Origin: Bolinopsis microptera
Lineage: Eukaryota; Ctenophora; Tentaculata; Lobata; Bolinopsidae
Length of the DNA stretch: 64,000 bases
Direction of reading: 5' to 3'
Assembly: GCF_026151205.1 (NCBI RefSeq)
Contig: NC_087078.1
Coordinates: forward strand, 8,696,675 to 8,760,674
The notes beneath the pieces were generated by a model. The model ran no database searches and was not told the origin of the DNA. It worked only from the letters and a program-made list of their open reading frames with translations. The translations under genes and the position numbers were made by a program. Shown here in pieces: positions 24,490 to 32,960 of this stretch (within the stretch, counting starts at the first letter, position 1; each line of letters begins with the position of its first letter).

Positions 24490-24858
24490 AAGGATGGGGT
24501 GGTAATACTCGGTCTGGCCGTCTGGAAGCCCATAGAATTCCAGTTCAGAAACCGAGTAAGGTGGTGCGGCTACCGATGAGAAGCCTCCTTAAATTTTATT
24601 TGGGTTAGAAACGACATCTGGGTCCCTACCCTCGCACAAGATTATTCTCAATTTTCTTGTTGTGTTCCACAACTAAAACTTCTGACTCTTAATGATTTGG
24701 ACAAATGAGGAATAAATACATGGAGACATAATACATATGTAGTTGATGCCATGAGAAGGGAGCCAATCACAAGATCGCGGACAGCCAATCGATGATGCGT
24801 TGACATACGTTGCATGCCACTTTTCGCGCGTGATATTTGGATACGAAACATGTATCAA

Positions 24859-26628
24859 ATTTGACCAAAACCCATAATCATGGGTAGAGTGTACCGCTGC
24901 CAGTGTCTCTCTTTTCCAAACAAAAGGAAATGATATTAATTTGAGGAACCGTCCGCTAATGCAAATTGATACCGAGAATGAAATCGGTCGCTCGCTTTTC
25001 CCATTCATTCACGGCTTACGAATTGTAATAAAGCTTATTAAATGGGAAAAGCGAGCGACCGATTTCATTCTCGGTATCAATTTGCATTAGCGGACGGTTC
25101 CTCAAATTAATATCATTTCCTTTTGTTTGGAAAAGAGAGACACTGGCAGCGGTACACTCTACCCATGATTATGGGTTTTGGTCAAATATCATCTCTTTTT
25201 GATTATAATGTCAGGATAATTTACACAATCGAAACTTCATTAACAAGGAGGTAATTCCGACGATTTCGAAATTCTGCCTTTGAAAACGTTTCCTTGTGTT
25301 TAGTTAGGTATATCTGTCGATAACCGACTGAATATGGCACTTTTTACTCATTCAAGTTGGCATTAAATTCATATATAATGCCATTTAAATATCGTGGAAA
25401 GCAGAATATATTCGAAATCACGAATGAGCAAAATTCTCACCTTTCGCACGTGCAAACTTTGAGCGGACGTTGCGTGCGCATACAATATTGAATCACCGTA
25501 AATTTTTGCATAGTGGTATTTAATATATAGTTTGATAAGCATGCAAAGTTTCAGAAGATTTCAAAAAGAACTTGGATCACAACGGGACTCCAAAGTTGAT
25601 AAAAATCGTGAAAATCAAAATTTTTAGTGATTTTAGCTATTTTAAATAAATTTGGGCGTGTCCCCACGTGTGCAACTTTTCGATTTTTAACTTTAAAACT
25701 AGCCTATAACACAATTTACACCTTTAAGAAGCAAAATTGAGCTCCACAACCCAAGGGATGACCCAACACCAGAGAATACTAATTCACAACTTTTGTGTTT
25801 TTATAAAATTATTCTTCAAAAAAGCACTAACTTCAATAGCAAATATCTTTATGAAGGAGCAAGGTAGGAAACTATTCCGGTAGATTTTCGGAATGCTTGA
25901 ACAATTATCTAAGGTAAAAATGTCCTCAGATTTTGAATAAAATTACTCCTTAATAGCGTAAAATCGATTTGAAAAGTTGTTACTTTGTCAAAAATCAAGT
26001 TTTTAAAACACTTAATTTGATGACGTCATCAAGTGATGATGATGACGTTAAATTATTTTTCAATACAATGTAAACTAAAGCTTAAACGATTATCTTTAAA
26101 ACCTGTGGTTCGAGATGACTGTATCGTTTATACTTTCGAATCTACGGACACTTAAATGTAGGCTACAATTGACTGCAAAAAGCGTCTATATTATATAATA
26201 TATATATATCTTCACGACAATCTGTTGTAAAACAGGGGTTCCAGAAAACCCACTTCACGATACTCCTGAAACATGAGATTTTTTTTACAGTCGATTTGGA
26301 CAAGGTCTAGACGCCCTGCAAAGTTTCAGATCTCTAACTCAATTTTAACATGGTTTTTAAGGCACCTGAATATGGCGATTTTGGGTTTTTTACCTAATTT
26401 CGTATAACATGCTGGCGCGTATTTTGCGCAAATTTCTTAAAAACCTCCATATAACTATTTCTTATTCCTGTCATCTTTAACATTGAATTAGAATGTTTTG
26501 AACTTAAATGTACCTGCTGATCTACTTTCGATGAGTCTTAATGCCTGGAAATCAATAAAGGGGATATAATAGTATAGGGGGTAAATAGTATTGTGAATAT
26601 AAGGGCGACGGTAATGCTTGCCAGCATT
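24859..26628 (+). repeat. Foldback repeat element, copy B
   Basis: Arms 24859-25005 and 25041-25187 are 147-base perfect inverted repeats around a 35-base loop, followed by the same body as copy A to CCAGCATT. Arm bases that differ from copy A (for example GAGGAACCGTCCGCTAATG against GAATAACCGTCTGCAAATG) are changed in both arms alike. It is inserted in the 5' part of small-gene unit 4; GATGATGCG occurs on both sides (about 24793 and 26631). Confidence 0.85.
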
Positions 26629-26859
26629 GTGATGATGCGCGTTCCCTATCACGGTGGGACACGTAGGTTAGAAAATACTACAGTAGAGTTTGAGAAGCAA
26701 ACACTTCGTTTCTGTGTAACAATTTCTCTCGCAGTCTTCTGCTTTCCTAGACTTCTTCGTTTGGTCTTATTTTTAATAAGCGTGTCGCTAACCTTGTGTT
26801 CACAACACCATTTACTTAACTTTGTGAATAATCTTATAAAAAATTGTAGATTCTTAGCA

Positions 26860-27534
26860 ATGGTTGCCAATCACGATGGAAGAGTTTCAGTTTATATGGC
26901 AAAAATCCGTCTTGTGTGCAATACCACCAAGTGTGTTGTGTATCTTTTACCAATCAACATTTTTATTGTCATAAAAGAAGCATGTCTAACAGCGAAAAAT
27001 GGCGTGTTAGGAATCTATCACGGAATACTGTTAACAAAGTGTGTAGCTCAGGCCGCGGCACGAAGCCTAGCGATTATGAAAGATTACATGGTCTGGAGTT
27101 TCATTAAGCACGCTCCATCCTTATATAGTAACATCAAGGAGATCCTACACCATGCAAGGGAATCAAAGGTGTGCCTAAAAAATATGGTTGGTTATGGTAA
27201 ACGTACTATAAAAGGATGCGGAAAGGTTGCTAGAAATGTTAGGGATGTACAAAGCTACATACTTCAGTTATTCAGCAAAGATCAACAGCACGCTATTGGA
27301 GGTCGGAATAACAACCACCGAGGAAATAGAAGTCAGCCTACTCGTAGTCAACCTAACCATTCTGGGCATTTTGGGCAGTCGAGCAGTTCGACTAAGCAGC
27401 TGAACCAGAATGTTCGGAGTCAGCCAAGTCAAACTGGTAAAAACAGACGAAGAAATGATCGGGGCCGGAATAACAACAGAGTGAACAACCAGAGACATGT
27501 CAAGATGAACACTTCCACTTGCGTGATATGTTGA
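26860..27534 (+). CDS. Family member 4: long form with Asn/Arg-rich tail and CVIC end
   Basis: It encodes 224 residues from ATG 26860, chosen because member 3 starts at the same place; the frame also runs open upstream into the foldback element, which I disregard. A hydrophobic segment (VVYLLPINIFIVI, residues about 26-38) is followed by LGIYHGILLTKCVAQAAARS, which loosely matches LLGGHVISAADHTKKAAS of member 2. A helical, basic middle is next. The tail is a low-complexity Arg/Asn/Gln/Ser region with RGN and GRNNN repeats, like an RNA-binding tail. The last four residues, CVIC, fit a CaaX prenylation box and are kept in member 3. Confidence 0.6.
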   Translation: MVANHDGRVSVYMAKIRLVCNTTKCVVYLLPINIFIVIKEACLTAKNGVLGIYHGILLTKCVAQAAARSLAIMKDYMVWSFIKHAPSLYSNIKEILHHARESKVCLKNMVGYGKRTIKGCGKVARNVRDVQSYILQLFSKDQQHAIGGRNNNHRGNRSQPTRSQPNHSGHFGQSSSSTKQLNQNVRSQPSQTGKNRRRNDRGRNNNRVNNQRHVKMNTSTCVIC

Positions 27535-27884
27535 TAAAATGATATCTTCATAATCACGGTGGTCTGTAAGCGGGAGCTCAAGGACACTCAAGGACACAGT
27601 ACTATAGAAATTTGACAGCAAAAACTATTATGATTCATGGACACAAATTTTGCAAGGACACACGTTTATTTTTAACAAAAAGCAAATATATTAGCGGTAG
27701 TTTCAGAGTCAGCCGCTGAAACCTCGATCAAGGACTGCAGGAGTAATGACTAAAGATTGCAGTTTATTTAGATTTTAGAATTAATTTATCGAAATGAATA
27801 TCACTGTTTTTCTGTATTTTTGTTTAATATTCTGGTTTATTAGTTGTTTTTATATTCGTTAGTGTGTGTCACAAAAATGAAAGG

Positions 27885-28330
27885 TTGTCACATTTACGCA
27901 AATAGTACTACAACTCCTATTTAGAATTTCTGACTCTGAGTGCAGTGGACAAACGAGATTACTGAATCCACATGGCAATACACCTGAAGTTTATGTTATA
28001 AGAGGAGAGCCATCATGAACTTTTGGGCAGCCATCATGCCAGCCAAGCGATGGAGGAGTAAGGAAGTTCAGGTTACATATCATTAAGGGACACGTAGGAG
28101 GGACACGTAGGAGGGACACGTAGGAGGGACACGTAGGAGGGACACGTAGGTTACTGTAAGCAGAGTTTAAATCAGATTAGAATATTGTATCTCTGTCACT
28201 GTCGCCATAAATATTATTGTTTTTGTTTATTATTGTTTGTTGGGAATTCTACTGATGACGAAATTGTGAATTTCAAATCCACTTTTCATCTCCTCATTGA
28301 ATTTTAGAGGAATCAAACAGGTTATGCATA
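27885..28330 (+). promoter_or_regulatory. Conserved 5' region of unit 5 with 13-bp array
   Basis: GTTGTCACATTTACGCAAA and TTCTGACTCTGAGTGCAGTGG match unit 2. At 28086-28150 the motif AGGGACACGTAGG, single in other units, is repeated five times exactly. A possible acceptor (GAATTTTAG) lies before the start codon. Confidence 0.55.
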
Positions 28331-28618
28331 ATGGTCTCTATGGCAACTGTCCTCATCTCAATATTCACAATTACAATGTTTTCGAATGACTTGTGGCTGC
28401 TTGGAGGACATGTCATAGTGGCAGCAGAACACATTAAAAAGGCGGCATCTCATACCCTTATGGCAAAAGAGTCGTTTCAAAATATGTATAACGATCGGCA
28501 GCTAGAAATTCCAGAAAAAGGTGGTCAAGCACTCAAAGAAAGCAATTTTGCGAGCTCAAACGATTTGGGAAAAGGCTCAGATTTGGACGAAAAAATGTTA
28601 AATATTATGTATTACTAA
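28331..28618 (+). CDS. Small membrane peptide, family member 5 (frame-switched tail)
   Basis: It encodes 95 residues from ATG 28331. The N-terminal half (NDLWLLGGHVIVAAEHIKKAAS, then SFQNMYND) matches member 2 closely. After a deletion of roughly 50 bases the DNA still matches member 2 but is read in another frame. The Lys/Arg helix is replaced by an acidic, Ser-rich tail (KESNFASSNDLGKGSDLDEK). A second small change returns to the old frame just before the shared end (MYY, stop). Confidence 0.6.
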   Translation: MVSMATVLISIFTITMFSNDLWLLGGHVIVAAEHIKKAASHTLMAKESFQNMYNDRQLEIPEKGGQALKESNFASSNDLGKGSDLDEKMLNIMYY

Positions 28619-28756
28619 CTGATGAACACTGAGGGTAAGAACAAATGAAAACTAATGACCTCAGGAAACGCTCCGCATCAGAATCAGAGCTGCAGGTCGA
28701 AATTAAAGTGATTTGAATCAATACATTACTAATAAAAACTAGCAATGTTAACTAAC

Positions 28757-29814
28757 TTTTTAAAGAAGGGATATCTCCAGGAGTCAGTAGGATGTAGGAT
28801 ATCAGACTCCATGATACCGTAGCTAGTGTGAGTAATGTTGAACGCTGATGTCATGTCTAGTACTGATCTCATCTGGTTGTTGGCTCCTGGTCCTATAAAA
28901 CCTGAGAGTGGGTTATGTGATTGTGGAGGAGTGTATGAAGCTGTTTTACAAAATCTTAATCGGGTATTTGAGTTAAACTTCAGAGCTCTTAAAATAGAAA
29001 TATGAAAAGTACTGCCTACATAAACTCTTAAATCTGAACGAGTTATAAACCGTAAGGTAGAGTAGAACAGTTGCTGACAGGACTGAATATCTTCTTCATA
29101 ACCCCCCTGGACCCAGTCACTGTGCTGCTACAAGAGTCTACTACTTCTGCTCTTATCCGTACCGGTGATCCTGATTTTCTGGGAGGAGGTGAAACAGAAT
29201 TAACCCTTAGAGACAGACACGAGTAGATGTTTTTAGAATCATTTAAAGTAGTTCTTCTAAAATAGATTTCTTGTTTAAATGCGATATCAATTATGATTTC
29301 AGAAATAAACTGAATCTAACAGCAGAAAGAAAATGTCAACATCTTACGAGTAGTTGATGTTGAGCTCGTCTACATAACTTCTAAAGTGAGACTGAAACAA
29401 GGTCCCGAATGTTCTAGAAGTAGTACAGTCGTGTCGACTGACGTCAAACACTCCAACTAACACTCTCTGACAAAAATATTGTTGTTTTTACTTTTGATAC
29501 ATTAACAGACAATTGATGCATCATATTTGCCTTTTCTTGCTCCAAATCCAGATTTAAAGTTTCATATTGGTTACAAGGTTTAGCGTCAAATATTTCAGTG
29601 CAGTTCTTTTTTGTGACTTCAACACTAAACATACTACATAACGATATACTTTAAACAACAAGCTATTGGCACAAAACACAAAAGTGAAGGTTGGTTGGTA
29701 CTTTACGCAAAAATTCACCTCAATGCGTTGATTATCGTTACCATGGTTACCATCAGTGAACCCCATTCCCAGAACCAGGCAGATAACGAAGAATGAAACG
29801 AGGTGTGAATACAT
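28757..29814 (-). CDS. mGluR-like class C GPCR, exons 1-4 (signal peptide, Venus-flytrap lobe 1)
   Basis: Exon 1 (29814-29719) starts at ATG and encodes a signal peptide (HLVSFFVICLVLGMGFTDG). Exons 2 (29466-29348) and 3 (29178-29051) give LVGVFDVS... and RAEVVDSCSS. Exon 4 (28901-28757) gives GFIGPGANNQMRSVLDMTSA, FNITHTSYG and YPFF, the classic lobe-1 motifs of the ANF-receptor/mGluR fold. The phases of introns 1-3 match. Exon 4 ends AA|GTTAGT in the phase that exon 5 at 13344 needs, and the joined YPFFK-N-VRTS is the normal family order. I therefore treat the exons as one gene with a 15.4 kb intron 4. A separate paralogue cut at this point is the alternative. Confidence 0.8.
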
Positions 29815-30289
29815 GTTGTTGTCAAATTAAAAGTACTACAAGTACACAGCCAGTATCGAGAACCGAAAACGCTAAGGGGAGTTCTGGAGTTAGATTGTTA
29901 ATGTTAGTGCCTGTGTCTATTAGAGCATAAGGTTATAAGAACATGCGATTATATTGTGGCATTAGCCAGGAATTTAACAACTTGTACCACAAGTTCGGTG
30001 TTCTGGAGTCTGGAGAATAGTTATAGAATATTAGAGAAGATAGTGAGGAATGAGGTAGAATGAGGAAGAAACAAGGTATAAGAAGAACGTGTAGTTGGTA
30101 AATTAGCACTACAAGTACAAATACACCATGCCTTGACAACGCTAGTGGGAGTTTGCAGTTAAAGACATAGCGGGAATTCTGCAGTAAGATTGTTTACCAA
30201 ATAACAAATTTGTTGTGCAGTTATATACTGTTAGTACCAAGGTTAAACCCCTACTACAAGCTGTACAATAACCCCTACTAGCCTGCAGT

Positions 30290-30840
30290 CTGCACTTATA
30301 CTGTCGGAGATGGGTATTCAAATTGATTATACCGACTGAGTTAGTGTCTTTTAGAATACTAAAGGTTAATATGTGCGTGAGATTACAGATCTCTTAGTCT
30401 TGTTGGATAGGTGAACCATTATATTGGCTTGGAGTTTGGACACGTGATAGGTATTCTGGTTCTGAATGCTCATTGCTAAAGCTGATTGGATAATAATCGC
30501 GGTCACGTGCCAGGAAAGTATAAATGACCTCCACACTGTCGGGGAAGGGTATTCAAATTAATTATACCGACTGTGTTCGTGTTTATTACTTACTGGGCGG
30601 CGCTCAGCATGTCAAATCTCTATTCGATTATTATGTTTATGAGCATAATAACCTGGGGTCCCCAGGTAAGTCTATTATACTATTAGAACACTGCAGTAAA
30701 TATGTCTCTTGACTTCTTGATGGGGAGGTGAACCATTATATTGGCTTTAACACGTGATAGGTATTGTGGTATTTGATTTTGATTGGTTAATAATCACGTG
30801 CCAGGAAATATAACTGACCTCCATACCAGTAATCAGTATC
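30290..30840 (+). promoter_or_regulatory. Duplicated E-box/TATA segment upstream of the class C receptor
   Basis: GGTGAACCATTATATTGGCTT, then CACGTGATAGGTATT, then TCACGTGCCAGGAAAGTATAA and TGACCTCCA occur at about 30411-30528 and again at 30726-30826. A second motif (TATTCAAATTGATTATACCG) also occurs twice (30313, 30549). CACGTG plus a TATA-like box suggests duplicated core promoters; which transcript they serve is not clear. Confidence 0.45.
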
Positions 30841-31801
30841 CAGATCTATTGGTGTCGAATTTGGCAATTTGTTAATTCATTCTGCCAAAATCGAAGCTTT
30901 TCTCGGGAAACCTTGAGCAAGTAGAAATTATCAGAGCTGAAATTTGACAAACCATACCAGAACTGTAAAACACACATAAAATGTCGACCGGCTTATATTC
31001 TAAGCATACAAATGATCAAGTGCGATAATTAACACCGAGCAAATAATACTGTAAGGATACGTTAACGCTCTAATAGTAATACACTACAGATTCATACTGT
31101 GGATAACGGTGGCTTGCGTTGTCCACAATATAACCATCCAAATTATCGCCAATATGGTAAAGTTAAACGAGCGAAGTTAACTTGTTTTACAGTTACCTAT
31201 ATACTAATTAACTAGGATTTTGTCTGTTATACTAAAATTATATTTGGTAAAATTTAATCTGTGATTGAGGTGAAGCTATTTTAGTATTTACTGGTACTCT
31301 ACCAAAGGTACTCACTCGCAAAGACCTCTGTTATAGCTGCCTCAAAAACAGGAAGTTAAATTGGATAAATCGTTGAGTCGTCGCGTTACACTGTTACTAA
31401 TCGCAAACTTCAGGAAGATGGTGAAATTGTTCAAATGAGATGAAATTAACTATGGATTATATTTATATGCAACCCAATTGAGGTACTGAAAGTTATAGAT
31501 TCCTGCCGAAGAAAGCACCACAGAAGGGAAAATAATATTGTCCGTTTTTTGTCCCATTTTTAAAGATTAAGTTTAACGATGAAATTTACTGGACTCGAAT
31601 TTCACAGTTTTACTGAATTTTTGTCCAGTAACCAATAAATTAGTTAACTATAAAGGATGGCATTTAACACAATTGAGGTAAAATTGAGGTACTGGAAGTT
31701 TGATTATGACAGTGGAGAGTATCACAAAGAAAGCATTACAAAATGAAAAATTTACATTGTCGAAATTCTGTCTCATTTTAAAATATGATATTTTCTGTGT
31801 C
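30841..31801. other. Spacer, no gene seen
   Basis: AT-rich with only short frames. Two similar stretches (AACC(A)CAATTGAGGTACTGAAAG at about 31470 and 31672) hint at an old duplication. Confidence 0.4.
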
Positions 31802-31802
31802 T

Positions 31803-32960
31803 AAGGAGGATCTTGAACCTAAGGAGGATCTTGAACCTGACCGCCCTTCTCTTGTTCATCGATTTTAAGAAGGCCTTTGATAGCATTCATAGGGGTATAT
31901 TGATGAAGATACTCCTGGCATATGGGATACCAGAGCCCATTGTTAGGCTGATAGATGCTATGTACAAGGACACCATGGCACGAGTCATCACGGAGGATGG
32001 TCTGACTGAAGCTTTCCTTATACTTGCTGGAGTTATGCAGGGAGATACACTGGCGCCCTACCTCTTCGTGATTGTCATTGACTATGTGATGACAACAGCA
32101 CTTAGAGGCAAAGATCTGGGCTTCACTGTCAACCCCAGAAGAAGCAGGAGATACCCAGCAGTTAAGATGACAGATGTCGACTTTGCTGACGATCTTGCAC
32201 TGACAACAGACACCGCAGAGCAAGCGCAAGATCTTCTCCTCAGTGTGGAGCTGGCTGCTAACTCCGTTGGACTGCACCTCAACGAGAGTAAGACGAAGTA
32301 CATCAGAGTCAATCTCTCTGAGTCTGACTCTACCGTCATTAAAGCAGCAAGTGGGCAGGAGATAGAGCAAGTAGATGACTTTGTCTACCTTGGAAGCAGA
32401 ATAATGAGTGCGGAGAAGGACTTTGATGTTAGGAAAGCAAAGGCATGGGGGGCCTGTCATCAGTTAAAGACAACCTGGAAATCTGGAATGCGCAGGGACT
32501 TAAAGATCCGTGTCTTTCGAGCAACGGTTGAGCCCGTACTCCTGTACGGCTCTGAAGCTTGGCCGATAAGCCAATCCATGACTAAGCGGATCAATGGATG
32601 CTACACTAGAATGCTCCGGATGGCCTTGAACATACGTTGGCCACAAATCATCAACAACAGTGATTTATACGGCAACATCCCCAAGCCATCAGCAATGATA
32701 GCCTCCAGAAGAATGAGACTGGCTGGACATGTAGCCAGGCATGACGACCTTCTGGCAAACCAACTTCTGTTCTGGGACCCTCAGCATGGATACAGGAGAC
32801 CGGGGAGGCCCCACCTTACGTTTCTGGACATGCTAAAGAAGGACACCAGCCTTTCCTGTGTTGAAGAGATAAGATCTGTTATGCTTGACCGCGACGTGTG
32901 GCGAGGAATTGTAGTTGCTCGGACCAAGAAGCCGACTTAAGTCAGTCAGTCAGTCATATT
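31803..32960 (+). mobile_element. 5'-truncated RTE-like non-LTR retrotransposon
   Basis: One frame, open to TAA at 32940, covers reverse-transcriptase motifs from block 3 on: LLFIDFKKAFDSIHR, GVMQGDTLAPYLF, FADDLAL (catalytic F-A-D-D), LNESKTKY and VYLGS. A C-terminal region with LLYGSEAW, RMRLAGHVAR and RRPGRP follows. The endonuclease and the first RT blocks are missing. The element ends in a GTCA tetranucleotide run (GTCAGTCAGTCAGTCA), as RTE-clade elements often do. At the 5' junction the 18-mer TAAGGAGGATCTTGAACC is present twice in tandem. Confidence 0.85.
31846..32940 (+). CDS. Reverse transcriptase fragment of the RTE-like element
   Basis: About 364 codons without a stop. The coordinates mark the part with RT similarity; no start codon belongs to it because the 5' end is lost. 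The intact frame points to a fairly recent insertion. Confidence 0.75.
   Translation, partial: LLLFIDFKKAFDSIHRGILMKILLAYGIPEPIVRLIDAMYKDTMARVITEDGLTEAFLILAGVMQGDTLAPYLFVIVIDYVMTTALRGKDLGFTVNPRRSRRYPAVKMTDVDFADDLALTTDTAEQAQDLLLSVELAANSVGLHLNESKTKYIRVNLSESDSTVIKAASGQEIEQVDDFVYLGSRIMSAEKDFDVRKAKAWGACHQLKTTWKSGMRRDLKIRVFRATVEPVLLYGSEAWPISQSMTKRINGCYTRMLRMALNIRWPQIINNSDLYGNIPKPSAMIASRRMRLAGHVARHDDLLANQLLFWDPQHGYRRPGRPHLTFLDMLKKDTSLSCVEEIRSVMLDRDVWRGIVVARTKKPT

Larger units (their letters stand above)
23328..24674 (+). repeat. 391-bp tandem repeat, three full copies and one partial
   Basis: Copies start at 23328, 23719, 24110 and 24501. The first three look identical; the fourth stops at ACAACT and has several changes. 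Each copy contains strong hairpins near its start (CTCGGT/ACCGAG enclosing CTGGAA/TTCCAG, then AAGGA..GGCT/AGCC..TCCTT) and an exon-like open frame at its end. The array sits inside the 5' region of small-gene unit 4, between CAACTCCT and AAACTTCTGACTC. Confidence 0.95.

Noticed and set aside
23328-24674. CRISPR array
   Set aside because: Repeats are 391 bases without spacers, and the window is an animal genome.
26593-26859. Upstream extension of family member 4
   Set aside because: It begins in the foldback element without a good ATG; member 3 supports the start at 26860.
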